NCBI GenBank assembly: GCA_022376925.1
Contig: JAIOJX010000032.1
Location: 201,806,939-201,870,938, forward strand
Length of the DNA: 64,000 nucleotides
Direction: 5' to 3'
From: Tragulus kanchil
Taxonomy: Eukaryota; Chordata; Mammalia; Artiodactyla; Tragulidae
A program made the position numbers and the translations under genes. Below are positions 28,154 through 41,465 of the stretch, piece by piece (the stretch's first letter is position 1; each line of letters starts with the position of its first letter). The notes beneath the pieces were generated by a model. It was given only the letters and a program-made list of their open reading frames with translations. It ran no database searches and was not told where the DNA came from.

Positions 28154-29890
28154 TAGCTTAAACGTGCACACAAGTAGTCTGTGGTTGATTCTTGATGAAT
28201 GTTTTCATCTTTTTTGTGGGAAGACTTGGTCTTCGGTGACAAGAGTATAGAACCTTGAGAAAAGCTGCATCTTACAGGTCAAGTTGAAATCCTTTCCCAC
28301 CCTACACTGTGAGCATGCCTTTCTTCTTTCTCTCAATCTTTCCCACATTTCCCCTCCAGTTCCTGTCCTTTTCTCAAAGAAGAGGGCCATGTGACTAGAA
28401 TGATGAGTAGATCCTGAGAGCTGTCTTACCTGGCAGCCACAGTAAGATAAGAGCGGTTGAGAATTGTGCATGTTCTTTGAGTGGACATAAGTTAGAACAG
28501 GCTGTTGCGTAGAAAGAAAAATGAAATCTAGGAAATTTTGACAAATTACACCAGACACTTGAAATTTTAGATTTTACTGCACACATCACTGATGCACATC
28601 CAATAATGGAAATTTAGCTATAAGATCTGTACATGAATCAAGGCAAAATGTCTGACCGAAGCAGCTAAAACCATGCTTTTCTGTTTTCCAGAGCTGTGCT
28701 GGGATGTATTTTATTTCTGTCCGGCGACATAGTTCATAATGAGATGGCACCTAGCATAGTGTCTGAAATCTAGTAGCCTTTTTGATAAACTTGCTGAAGA
28801 AATGAGTGCACTTATGATCCAGACATGTTAGAACATGAGTGGGTGGGTAATGGGTGGATTCTTAAAGTACTTTGATTGTACAGTGGAATGTTAAAGCCAG
28901 AATGCCAGAATTATGGAACAGATTAGTTAGGTGCGTCTTACTAGAGATAGATTTTATAACATGATGACAGAAATCACTGTCTTTGTAGAAAACTACGTTT
29001 TATACTTCTTAATATTAAAGAGAATTGAGAGCCCATTCAGGTGGCTATTGGTAAAGAAAGAAAAAAGGAATATCTTGGGCACATTGAGGTTTAATTAAAG
29101 TTTGATTTGGCTCATTTGAATTAATTCCTGTAATAGACTTGTTAATGAGGTGTTAAACGATCACCTTGAGAATCCCAGGAATTGTCAGAAGCTAATTTAG
29201 AACTGAGAGGAATTTTTACAAAAAGCATTCCAGGATCCCCTCACTGAGGGGGCAGAACTGTTAAAGAAAACAGTCTTTGAGAGGGAAGGAGTCGCCATAA
29301 AGAGGATCTCCTGCTTCTGGAGTTGGGGTGCAGACAGGCACTGCTTATGTTTGGCAGGCGGGCCTTTCGTCTGGTTGAACCTGGGGCTTTTCTTTCCAAT
29401 TCCTGTGCTTTCTGAGGCTAGTAATGTCTGAGTTCCACTTTTTTCTTTATTATTATATATCTGCTTTTATGTAATTTGTTTATTTCACTAGTAGAGATTC
29501 ATCTAAGTAGAAATCAAGTCTTCTAGTGGGCACGGTTTTATTCTTTGCCATAGTGCAGTTTAGCAGTGTATCTAATGCTGAGAGATAGATCTCTCGTTTC
29601 TTGTAACATGCTGCGTAGAACACTGTTAAGAAATACTTAATTCTTCATTAATCAAATATTCCTAAAATATTTACTCTTTACCAAGTGGTGGGTATACTGT
29701 TGGGGGGTACTAGAATTGAACAATACATGAATGATCCTTGCCTTTGAAAATGCTTATAGTCTAGGGGTAGGAGTAGAATTCTGGGAAGGGCTGGTTTCAG
29801 AGTCACAAATAAATTCTTTATTCAGGTTCCCCCTTTCTTGGTTTTCCTCCTTCCTTCTCCCCCTCACTCCTCCCTCCCCGCAAATTTTTA

Positions 29891-30200
29891 TTTATTTATT
29901 TATTTATTTATTTGGGGGGGGTGGGGTGGGAGGGGAGCAGGTGGGCCACTTCTATTGGTCTTTCATTTGTCCATTTTCATCCATCTTTGTCCTTTGGCCC
30001 ATGTGGGCCTCCCATCGCGGTGGCGTCTGTTGTTGCAGAGCACCGGCTCTGGGCACATGCGCTCCAGAACTCCGGCTTGGTAATTGGACACATGGGTCCA
30101 GCAGCTCCGCGGCACGTGGGATCTTCCCAGGCCAGGGATCGAACTGGCGCCCCTTGCACTGCAAGGCGGTGTCCTTACCCACTGGACCACCAGGGAAGCC
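29891..30200 (-). mobile_element. tRNA-derived SINE, family A
   Basis: Full length with flanking repeat ccctccccgcaaattttta (29871) / ccctccccacaaatttta (30201). One CpG in the palindrome core is decayed (gcacatgcgc). Confidence 0.92.
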
Positions 30201-31214
30201 CCCTCCCCACAAATTTTATGTTTCTGACTAATCTCCCTAAGTGGATTTTTCCTATGGGATATATTACTTCAGAAAAGTAACCAGCATTCAAAGGAAAAGA
30301 AAGATTTTCCTTTTGTAAAGTAACCTCTTTATTATCTAGCAAAAACCGCTTTTTAACTAAAAGCTTAGACCTTTGGAAATCAGCAAGCAGTATAACCACT
30401 TTACAGGTGGAGAAATTTGAGCTCACCAGAAGACAAGTTTTCTCATCTTGTTTTAGGGTAGAATGTGGCTTTCCTGAACTCCATCCACTTCTACTGAAGT
30501 TCCATTCCTACTTTATAACCTATTTTTAATTTTCTCTTTTCTGGCTTATGAGTTAAAAAGAAAAAAAAAACAGCTAAGTTTAAAAAAAAATTAAAAAAAA
30601 AAAAAAACTAAGTTTAGTTGTGAGTAATCACACTTACAAATGAAAGCCTATACCTCTTTCCTTTCCATGGATCAGTAACCCCTTTAGCCTCCCTCTCTGC
30701 TTTGGAAATCTATACTGAATACTCAAGAGCTTCTGTAGCATGATCTATTTCTTCTCCCACTCTCATTTCTTTCTTCTAAATCCAAGTGCTAATAAAAATT
30801 TCTTGCCACAAGAGCGACCTCTCCTTTTGTGTCTTGTTTCAGAGTTTGTTTGAAGCTGACTATTAAACTGACTGGAAGCTAATCTCTGGACAAATATAGA
30901 TTTGTTCATTTAGTAGAATATTGTTATTAATGCACAGCATAAATAAGGAGTTTGAGGATGTTCCCCTTGGATAGGAAAAGAACCTTGAACTAGATGACCC
31001 TCATTTTGGAGACGATGTGATAAGAGAACTAAAGTCTGAAAGTACTGTGAGTAATATTATTAGTTTTAAGATTGAAGTGGGTGAACTGCCTTAGTTTTAT
31101 TTCATAATAATTTAGAATATTTTTTTCCATGATTTGATTTGTTCAGTAACTGTTTTGCTGAAATGAATGGCCATTTTTCTTCTCACTTTATGACAACTGT
31201 GTAGCCTAGTCTCT

Positions 31215-33349
31215 CTTTTGTTTGTTGAGGCAACATTACTTGCTCAACCTTAACACGGTGGAATTGCTTTTTTTTCCCCCAGAATTATTTTTGAGGAGAC
31301 TTATACCAGCCTTTTATCAACCTCTCCCAATTGTCAAAGTATGTATAAGAAAAACTAATACTAAGACATCTAAGGAAAAAATGACATATGGAAATGAGAT
31401 GCACAGATGGAAAATGTTTTTAGCCAGTATTGTCTAATCTGTGTATTTATTCGTATGATTTTTTTATATATATAAGGAAAGACAGGAAGAGCCAATCCTT
31501 TATGCTTTTCATTTCCTGCTTCAGGGCAAAGGCTTTAATTCCAAGGAACTGTTTACATAACACTTCCCCTGTCTTACAAATTCCTGCAACACCCAGAACT
31601 AGAAATTTTGGTATTTTTCCAGATTTGTCTTAAACAACAAAGGCTAGGAGGAGAACGGTTGAGCACTCTCCTGTATGTCTAGACGGTTCTGTTTAGATTA
31701 TGTTAAGTAAAAGGGTGATCATTAAATAATAGTCAGATATACTTAAGAGTATAAAATGAGAGATTCAGAAATGTAACCTTATGCCAGTTTTTTTCCAGTC
31801 TACTTCCCAAGTAATTAAAATTTATTTGTATCGAAGTATTGACATTGATGCAGGGGGTGGTGGTCAGTCGTTCAGCAGCGTCTGAAGCTTTGTGGCCTCA
31901 TAGACTGCACCTCGCCCGACTTTCCTGCCCTTCATCATCTCCCAGAGTTTGCTCAAATTGATGTCCATTGAGTTGGTGACACCTTCCAACCATCTCACTC
32001 TCTGTCATCCCCTTCTGCTGCCTTTAGCCTTTCCCAGCATCAGGGTCTTTTCCAGTGAGTCAGCTCTTCACATCAGGTGGCCAGAGTATTGGAGCTTCAG
32101 CTTTAGCATCAGCTCTTCCAATGAATATTCAGGGTTGATTTCCTTTAGACTGACTGGTTTGATCTCCTTGGAGTCCAAGGACGCTCAAGAATCTTCTCCA
32201 ACACCACAATTCAAAAGCATGAGTCTTCTTTGTCTTTATGGTCCAACTCTCACATCTGTACATGACTAACTGGAAATAGCTGATCTTGCTTTTGTTTGTT
32301 GAGGCAACATTACTTGCTCAACCTTAACACGGTGGAATTGCTTTTTTTTCCCCCAGAATTATTTTTGAGGAGACTTATACCAGCCTTTTATCAACCTCTC
32401 CCAATTGTCAAAGTATGTATAAGAAAAACTAATACTAAGACATCTAAGGAAAAAATGACATATGGAAATGAGATGCACAGATGGAAAATGTTTTTAGCCA
32501 GTATTGTCTAATCTGTGTATTTATTCGTATGATTTTTTTATATATATAAGGAAAGACAGGAAGAGCCAATCCTTTATGCTTTTCATTTCCTGCTTCAGGG
32601 CAAAGGCTTTAATTCCAAGGAACTGTTTACATAACACTTCCCCTGTCTTACAAATTCCTGCAACACCCAGAACTAGAAATTTTGGTATTTTTCCAGATTT
32701 GTCTTAAACAACAAAGGCTAGGAGGAGAACGGTTGAGCACTCTCCTGTATGTCTAGACGGTTCTGTTTAGATTATGTTAAGTAAAAGGGTGATCATTAAA
32801 TAATAGTCAGATATACTTAAGAGTATAAAATGAGAGATTCAGAAATGTAACCTTATGCCAGTTTTTTTCCAGTCTACTTCCCAAGTAATTAAAATTTATT
32901 TGTATCGAAGTATTGACATTGATGCAGGGGGTGGTGGTCAGTCGTTCAGCAGCGTCTGAAGCTTTGTGGCCTCATAGACTGCACCTCGCCCGACTTTCCT
33001 GCCCTTCATCATCTCCCAGAGTTTGCTCAAATTGATGTCCATTGAGTTGGTGACACCTTCCAACCATCTCACTCTCTGTCATCCCCTTCTGCTGCCTTTA
33101 GCCTTTCCCAGCATCAGGGTCTTTTCCAGTGAGTCAGCTCTTCACATCAGGTGGCCAGAGTATTGGAGCTTCAGCTTTAGCATCAGCTCTTCCAATGAAT
33201 ATTCAGGGTTGATTTCCTTTAGACTGACTGGTTTGATCTCCTTGGAGTCCAAGGGACGCTCAAGAATCTTCTCCAACACCACAATTCAAAAGCATGAGTC
33301 TTCTTTGTCTTTATGGTCCAACTCTCACATCTGTACATGACTACTGGAA
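31215..33349. repeat. Tandem duplication 9 (intron 9)
   Basis: 31215-32275 recurs at 32289-33349, period 1074. The right part of each unit is antisense BovB. Single-base differences were seen near the end of the unit. Confidence 0.95.
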
Positions 33350-33455
33350 AACCATAGCCTTGATCATATGGACCTTTGTCAGCAAAGTGATGTCTCTGCT
33401 TTTTAATATGCTTTCTAGGTTTGTCATAGCTGTTTTTTCCAAGGGCAAGTGTCTT
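31855..33455 (-). mobile_element. BovB 3' region, present twice
   Basis: Antisense BovB at 31855-32275 and 32929-33455, including gagtttgctcaaattgatgt and tttccagtgagtcagctctt. The repeat is due to duplication 9. A degraded piece recurs at 34431-34585. Confidence 0.85.
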
Positions 33456-34052
33456 TTAATACAGTAATTTCTTTTGCTTATCCATTTTATATATATTAGT
33501 TTATATCTGTTAATTCCATGCTTCTGATTTGTCCCTCCTCTCTTCCCTCTCCCCTTTGGTAGCAATAAGTAAGTTTTCTAAGTCTGTGAGTCTGTTTCCA
33601 TTTTGTAAATAAGTTCATTTGTATTGTTTGTTTAGGTTCTTCATGTAAGTGATATCATATGATACTCATCTTTCTCTGACTTACTTCATTTAGTATGATA
33701 ATCTCTAGATCCATCTATGTTGCTGCAAATGGCATCATTTCATTTTTTTATAGCTGAGTAATGTTCCATTGTGTGTGAATCACATCTTCATCCATTCATC
33801 TGTCTGTGGACAATTAGGTTGTTTCCATGTCTTAGCTATTGTAAATAGTGCTCGTATGAATACTGGGGTGTATGTATCTTTTCAAATTAGAATTTTTGTC
33901 TTTGCCAGATATATGCCCATATAAATGATATCATATAATATTTGTGTTTCTCTGACTTAAATCCCCTAGCATAATATTCTCTGGGTCCATCCATGTTGCC
34001 ACAAATGACATGATTTCCTTCTTTTTTATAGCTGAGTAATATTCCATTGTGT

Positions 34053-34117
<65 letters not shown>

Positions 34118-35174
34118 CCACCTCTTCTTAATTCAGTCATCTGTGGATGGACACTTGTGTTTCTTCCCTGTCTTGGCTGTTGTAAATAGTGCTGATATGT
34201 ATGAACATTGGGTGCATGTATTTTTTCGAATTAGTATTTTTTTTTTCCAGATTCCCAGGAGTGGAATGGTTGGATCATATGGTAGTTCTGTTTTTAGTTT
34301 TTTGAGGAGCCTCCATATTTTCGATAGTAGCAGCAATGCTTTACGTTCCCACCTTACGATCCCACCAGTACAAGGGTGCCCTTTTACCCACATCCTCTGC
34401 TTATGAGAGAACCCTGTTGCCCAAATAAAGCCTTCTTTGTCTTTATGGTCCAACTCTCACATCTGTACAAGACTACTGGCTTTGACCGTATGGACCTTTG
34501 TCAGCAAAGTGATGGCTCAGTTTTTAAATAAGCTTTCTAAATTTGTCATAGCTGTTTTTTCCAAGGGCAAGTGTCTTTTAATACAGTAATTTCTTTTGCT
34601 TATCCATTTTATATATATTAGTTTATATCTGTTAATTCCATGCTTCTGATTTGTCCCTCCTCTCTTCCCTCTCCCCTTTGGTAGCAATAAGTAAGTTTTC
34701 TAAGTCTGTGAGTCTGTTTCCATTTTGTAAATAAGTTCATTTGTATTGTTTGTTTAGGTTCTTCATGTAAGTGATATCATATGATACTCATCTTTCTCTG
34801 ACTTACTTCATTTAGTATGATAATCTCTAGATCCATCTATGTTGCTGCAAATGGCATCATTTCATTTTTTTATAGCTGAGTAATGTTCCATTGTGTGTGA
34901 ATCACATCTTCATCCATTCATCTGTCTGTGGACAATTAGGTTGTTTCCATGTCTTAGCTATTGTAAATAGTGCTCGTATGAATACTGGGGTGTATGTATC
35001 TTTTCAAATTAGAATTTTTGTCTTTGCCAGATATATGCCCATATAAATGATATCATATAATATTTGTGTTTCTCTGACTTAAATCCCCTAGCATAATATT
35101 CTCTGGGTCCATCCATGTTGCCACAAATGACATGATTTCCTTCTTTTTTATAGCTGAGTAATATTCCATTGTGT

Positions 35175-35239
<65 letters not shown>

Positions 35240-35533
35240 CCACCTCTTCTTAATTCAGTCATCTGTGGATGGACACTTGTGTTTCTTCCCTGTCTTGGCT
35301 GTTGTAAATAGTGCTGATATGTATGAACATTGGGTGCATGTATTTTTTCGAATTAGTATTTTTTTTTTCCAGATTCCCAGGAGTGGAATGGTTGGATCAT
35401 ATGGTAGTTCTGTTTTTAGTTTTTTGAGGAGCCTCCATATTTTCGATAGTAGCAGCAATGCTTTACGTTCCCACCTTACGATCCCACCAGTACAAGGGTG
35501 CCCTTTTACCCACATCCTCTGCTTATGAGAGAA
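33299..35533. repeat. Tandem duplication 10 (intron 9, with (GT)31)
   Basis: 33299-34411 recurs at about 34431-35533, period 1122. The first 130 bases of the second copy are degraded. Both copies carry a GT tract of exactly 62 bases. Confidence 0.95.
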
Positions 35534-35535
35534 TT
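33460..35535 (-). mobile_element. L1 fragments, present twice
   Basis: Minus-strand translation gives TMEYYSAIKKKEIMSFVATW, an L1 ORF2 segment, and LPYDPTIPLLGIWKK. Within each unit two related L1 stretches lie side by side (about 33640-33890 and 33925-34400). The whole block is duplicated by unit 10. Confidence 0.85.
34055..34116. repeat. (GT)31 microsatellite
   Basis: 62 bases of uninterrupted GT. An identical 62-base tract is at 35177-35238 in the second copy of duplication 10. Confidence 0.97.
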
Positions 35536-35992
35536 CTGTCTGAACTGTACAACTGCCCAAATGAATGTCGGTGACCTCAACTCTGATGTTCATTAACATG
35601 TAAATGGGTAGACAAATTGTGGTATATCTTTGCTAAGGAATACTACTCAACAGTAATAAGGATATATTAGTTGGGAATGTTAAATGCCTAAATTTAGTAT
35701 CTCCCAGTTCTGAATATGAGTGTTATTTTAGATGTATTCTCTTCAGGCACGCTTCTTGTCAGGGAACAGATGACAATGAATGGTATTTCTGAGAGGTCCA
35801 CTTGCTTAGAATGATACAGCAGTAGGTGGAAAAGGTAAGGTCTAAATCTCTTTAGCATTTATTCTTTTCCACGATAATAATACAGGGAAAATTAATGTGT
35901 ACTAAATTAGCACATGTATCACTCATTTTTTTAAATTCTTTAATGAGATAGCATTATATACAATAAAATCCAACAATGTGTAATTCCACGAG

Positions 35993-36261
35993 GTTTTTTT
36001 TTTGACCACTTCTATTGGTCTTTCATTTATCTATTTTCATCCATGCTTGTTCTTCGGCCTGTGGGGGCCTCCCATCGCAGTGGCCTCTCTCGCTGCAGAG
36101 CACCAACTCTGGGCGCATGCACTCCAGAGCGCTGGCTCGGTAGTTGGACACATTGGTCCAGCCGCTCCGCGGCACGTGGGATCTTCCCAGGCCAGGGATC
36201 GAACCGGCGCCCCTTGCACTGCAAGGCGGTGTCCTTACCCACTGGACCACCAGGGAAGCCC
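35993..36261 (-). mobile_element. tRNA-derived SINE, family A, tail-truncated
   Basis: Flanking repeat attccacgag at 35983 and 36262. The C-rich tail block is absent and the core is gcgcatgcac. Confidence 0.9.
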
Positions 36262-36379
36262 ATTCCACGAGTTTTGACAAAAGGTATGCTGTCACATAGC
36301 CATACCATATTGAGATACAGAAAATTTTCTTAGGCCCGGGAAAGACCTCTCATACTCCTCTCCTGTCAGGCGTCTCTCC

Positions 36380-36560
36380 ATTCCCTGGCAACCTCTAATC
36401 TGTTTTCTGTCACTGTAATTATGTCTTTTTAAAAACTTCCTATAATTGAATTCACACGAGTGGAGTCCTTTGTATCTAGCTTATTTCATTTAACATAATA
36501 CTTTGAGAGTCATTATCATTTTTGCATGTATCAGTTATTTTTCTCTCTGTCACACTTCCT
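36380..36560 (-). mobile_element. Old L1 fragment
   Basis: Antisense stretch ttgaattcacacgagtggag, ttatttcatttaacataata, similar to L1M sequence. Confidence 0.5.
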
Positions 36561-37062
36561 GTTTTTCTGAATATATGGAGTATCTCTATAATAGCACTTC
36601 TATGTCTTTGTCTGCTAACGCTCTGCCATTTCTCATCTGTTTCTGTCGATGGCCCTGTTTTCAAGTGGTGTGGGGGCTGTCGGAAGACTCACTTATGATT
36701 CCCCTCCTCTCCAACAGCACAGCCACTGCCTGTGGCCCAGTGTCTGAAAACCATTCTCTAATATACTCTGTCCAGCTTTCTGTTGTTCATGAGTAGTATA
36801 GTAAATCGGGCTCCTGGTACTGTATCATGGCTGGAAGTGAAAGTCCATTATTCTAAATGTAGAGTAAGCAGAGTTGGTACTTCTAGATGGAAAATTAGAG
36901 GATATGGCTCATCATTTATCAACATAAATGCAACATACTTTAATGTCTGCCTTAATATTTGTAAGATGTAACTTAGGTGATGTTCTCCAGTGTTCACACT
37001 AAACTAATCTACACTTGTGCTTCTCTGGTCAACTTGAAATTACTGACATAAAGAGTATTTAC

Positions 37063-37373
37063 GGGCTTCCCTGGTGGTCCAGTGGGTAAGGACACCGCCT
37101 TGCAGTGCAAGGGGCGCCGGTTCGATCCCTGGCCTGGGAAGATCCCACGTGCCACGGAGAGGCTGGACTGATGTGTCCAACTACCAAACTGGAGCTCTGG
37201 AGCGCATGCGCCCAGAGCCGGTGCTCTGCGACAACAGAGGCCACCGCGATGGGAGGCCCACACAGGCCAAAGAGCAAAGATGGATGAAAATAGATAAATG
37301 AAAAACCAATAGAAGTGGCCCACCTGCAACCCCAAAAATAAATAAATAAGTAAATCTTTAAAGAAAAAAAAAA
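37063..37373 (+). mobile_element. tRNA-derived SINE, family A
   Basis: Full-length plus-strand copy ending in aaataaataaataagtaaatc and an A-tail, in SPTLC2 intron 9. The palindrome core GCGCATGCGC is intact at 37202-37211. Confidence 0.92.
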
Positions 37374-37894
37374 AGTATCTCCTTGGGGTTGTTAGTGGTT
37401 TGATTCTAAGGACATTTGTTAGTCTTTAGTATTTCTTATTATTTAATTTATTTTGAGCTGTATAATTATATTTTTTAAAGTATGAATTTGCTGGATTTCT
37501 CATATATGTGAAAAAATGACTACAGTCTTTTCTAATTTGTAAGTAAATTTAGAAAACCATAAAACAGTTCTTAGCCCTTTGCAAGTTGATCTTTTGAACT
37601 GATGTCTTGCGGCCTATAACAGAACGATGGTTTGGGGAAATCTGTTCATAGATTGATGTCCGATAAAGTCAAAACCAGGCCAAATACTTAGTCAGCAGTT
37701 TGAGAAAGGTATGTCTCAATCCATTTGTGTTTTAGGGGAGATGAACAAAGTAGGATTAAACATAGGATTTTTACATGACATGGACATGCAGTTGATGTTT
37801 GGTAGACGTTTTAGGAAAATGATAATACAAATTCAAACTCTTAAGAGGAAACTGTGGAGCTCTGAATGAGTCTGGTCTTATGTGTTAAATTATC

Positions 37895-38090
37895 TGGAGC
37901 ATGGTTTTTGGAATGAACGCGGAGGTTGAGAGGCCTAGATTCTAGTCGGCCACGCCACTCATGATTGTGTGGCTGTCGGCCGGTCACAGCCTTTGTGAGT
38001 CTCCTGATACATAAAGTGAAAATGACAAGAAATACCTTGCCTACTGTCAGGGGGCAGTGGAATGCTAAATGAGTTGGTATCAATGAACAT
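37895..38090 (+). repeat. MIR SINE relic
   Basis: Shows tagattctagtcggccacgc, ggccggtcacagcctttgtg and ataaagtgaaaatgac in MIR order. Confidence 0.6.
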
Positions 38091-38185
38091 GTTTGAGAAT
38101 GTAAATGCACCATGGAAATCAGTACTGATCATTAAACTTTATTTTGTACATTGCTATGAAATCAACTATGTAAACTCTACTATAA

Positions 38186-38861
<676 letters not shown>

Positions 38862-39753
38862 ATTGGATAACTTTCTGAAGATTACAGATTAGCCTCTTAT
38901 GAGACTTCAGGTTTCCCATGATGTGAGACCAGGTTTATATATTCTGTTAGGTAAAACTGTCTTGGTCACATTATGTTAACCTTCATTTGCTAGATGTGTC
39001 ATAGATCAAACAGTGAATTCCAGTGTGTAAACTATGTTAACTTGTTAGTCTTTCATTAAACAGGCATTTGATTTGAATGCATTCTTCTAGGGGGGGTGAG
39101 ATCCATCAGTGAACACACCACAGAAATAAACATCCCTGTCCCTGTGGAGGTTATGCTCTCCTAGGGCAAGAGTCAGATGGACATAATGAATAAGGAAATT
39201 GTGTGCTAGGTTAAAGGTGTTAAGTGCTATGGGGAAAATAGAGCAGGGTATGGGGTTTGAGAGTGCTTTGTGAGTGGGCAGATGGCAGTGCCCTGTGTGA
39301 GCCTCTGTGGGAAGGGGAGGTGATAGGTGAGCCTGAAGTAGCTGAGCAGGTTGACCTCTTGGAGAAAGACGCTTCTGTGCAAAGACCGCAGTGCAGGCGC
39401 ACAGTTAGCCAGTGTACGGGAGGACTAGCAGGAGGCAAGTGGGGCTGCAGGGCTGTGCCCAGTGGGGAGCAGGGAGCCGGGGGTCACCCGTTTTAGGACA
39501 CCGTTGCCCGAGGTGCACGTTACACCAGCCTCTTTGGCTTGTGCACGGCATGCATAATGGAAGTCTTTGCCCTGGAATAACTTTCAGTGTATTTAAGAAA
39601 CACAGATGTATAACAAAACCATAATGCATTTGAAAAGCAGATACCAAGTGGGTAAAGGACTCATCTGCTTAGTCAGTAGAAGAGGCACACCTTTTCAGAG
39701 TAAGTGATTGGGATTTTTTTATTCTCACACAAATGCTTTAAAGAGCTAAGGGA

Positions 39754-40081
39754 GGGCTTCCCTGGTGGTCCAGTGGGTAAGGACACCGCCTTGCAGTGCA
39801 AGGGGTGCTGGTTCGATCCCTGGCCTGGGAAGATCCCACGTGCCGTGGAGCAGCTGGACCAGTGTTTCTGACTACCGAGCCTGAACTCTGGAGCGCATGC
39901 GCCCAGAGCCGGTGCTCTGCGACAAGAGGCCACCACGATGGGAGGCCCACAGGAGCTAAAGAACGAAGACGAATGAAAATAGAGAAATGAAAGACCAATA
40001 GAAGTGGCCTGCCTGCTACCCTCCCTCCCCAACCCAACCCCCGCCCAAAAGTAAATAAAGAAACCTTAAAAAAAAAAAAAA
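39754..40081 (+). mobile_element. tRNA-derived SINE, family A
   Basis: Full-length copy with the C-rich tail and A-run, about 165 bp before exon 11. Core intact at 39893-39902. Confidence 0.92.
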
Positions 40082-40246
40082 CAGATTGAATAGTCTTTGT
40101 AAACTCAGTTTTAACTTTCATAGAATTTCGAAGAAATTCCTAATAGAAGTCTCTAGTGCCTGTAAGAGTTTACATGACGGAGGACTTCAAGACCTTTGTA
40201 CTGTCTACTTTATTATTCTTCTTGGTTTCTTGTTTTCCCTTTGCAG

Positions 40247-40376
40247 CGCCTTTGGAAGGGAGATGCTGAAGCGGAATATCGGCGTAGTTGTGGTAGGATT
40301 CCCTGCTACGCCAATCATTGAGTCCAGAGCCAGGTTCTGCCTGTCTGCAGCGCATACCAGAGAAATGCTTGATACT
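40247..40376 (+). CDS. SPTLC2: SPTLC2 exon 11, first copy
   Basis: 130 nt with acceptor ctttgcag ending at 40246 and donor gtaagt at 40377. It encodes [20 protein letters not shown] through [11 protein letters not shown], human residues 481-523. It includes the position of human I504, mutated in HSAN1. The exon sequence is the same as at 41336. The flanks of this copy are free of the small deletions seen in the other unit, so it is the preferred one upstream. Confidence 0.9.
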
Positions 40377-40846
40377 GTAAGTAGACACTTTCAATTTCAT
40401 GTAAATGCACTTCATATTAAGAAGGCCTGTGTATCAGGTGAACTTAATCTTATCTGTTGATCCTCGTGTTCTCTGAGCACCTGGAATAGTTACCAGTAAT
40501 GTAGCAGACGGCGCGCACAGTGCTGTTTAATACATGGCTGTTACCAACAACAGCCCGTGCAGGACCGTTTATCATCACCCTCCAGATCCGGTGTAATCAG
40601 GGCTCTAGGGAGTTGTCTGGCTTCATCCTGCCCCATTCTCTCCCTCATTATGGTCTCTAGAATTCTTTCTACTCTAGTTTTCTCTTGTAAGCTTTCTCAC
40701 ATGTTGTTCTGTCTGTGGCAGTTTCTCTCTTGACCCTTCTCTCATTTGTCACATATCCGCTTAACTTGCTCAGCCCAATCTGGCTTCATCCTGCCCCCTT
40801 CTCGTTGCAAGGGGTTCTGGTTTTTTCCCGTTAAAGAGCTAAGGGA

Positions 40847-41171
40847 GGGCTTCCTGGTGGTCCAGTGGGTAAGGACACCGCCTTGCAGTGCAAGGGTGCT
40901 GGTTCGATCCCTGGCCTGGGAAGATCACGTGCCGTGGAGCAGCTGGACCAGTGTTTCTGACTACCGAGCCTGAACTCTGGAGCGCATGCGCCCAGAGCCG
41001 GTGCTCTGCGACAAGAGGCCACCACGATGGGAGGCCCACAGGAGCTAAAGAACGAAGACGAATGAAAATAGAGAAATGAAAGACCAATAGAAGTGGCCTG
41101 CCTGCTACCCTCCCTCCCCAACCCAACCCCCGCCCAAAAGTAAATAAAGAAACCTTAAAAAAAAAAAAAAC
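40847..41171 (+). mobile_element. SINE family A, duplicate of the 39754 copy
   Basis: Repeated by tandem duplication 11, with three small deletions in its tRNA-like head. Core at 40982-40991. Confidence 0.92.
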
Positions 41172-41335
41172 AGATTGAATAGTCTTTGTAAACTCAGTTT
41201 TAACTTTCATAGAATTTCGAAGAAATTCCTAATAGAAGTCTCTAGTGCCTGTAAGAGTTTACATGACGGAGGACTTCAAGACCTTTGTACTGTCTACTTT
41301 ATTATTCTTCTTGGTTTCTTGTTTTCCCTTTGCAG

Positions 41336-41465
41336 CGCCTTTGGAAGGGAGATGCTGAAGCGGAATATCGGCGTAGTTGTGGTAGGATTCCCTGCTACGC
41401 CAATCATTGAGTCCAGAGCCAGGTTCTGCCTGTCTGCAGCGCATACCAGAGAAATGCTTGATACT
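41336..41465 (+). CDS. SPTLC2: SPTLC2 exon 11, second copy
   Basis: Same 130-nt exon as at 40247. The preceding SINE copy in this unit has lost single or double bases at about 40852, 40895 and 40925, typical of lower-quality contig-end sequence. Downstream of the exon this unit continues cleanly into the intron. The true locus is probably a merge of the left part of the first unit and the right part of this one. Confidence 0.88.

Noticed and set aside
33931..35599. Frames with long His-Thr or Cys-Val repeats
   Set aside because: Translation of the GT microsatellite joined to L1 ORF2 remnants.
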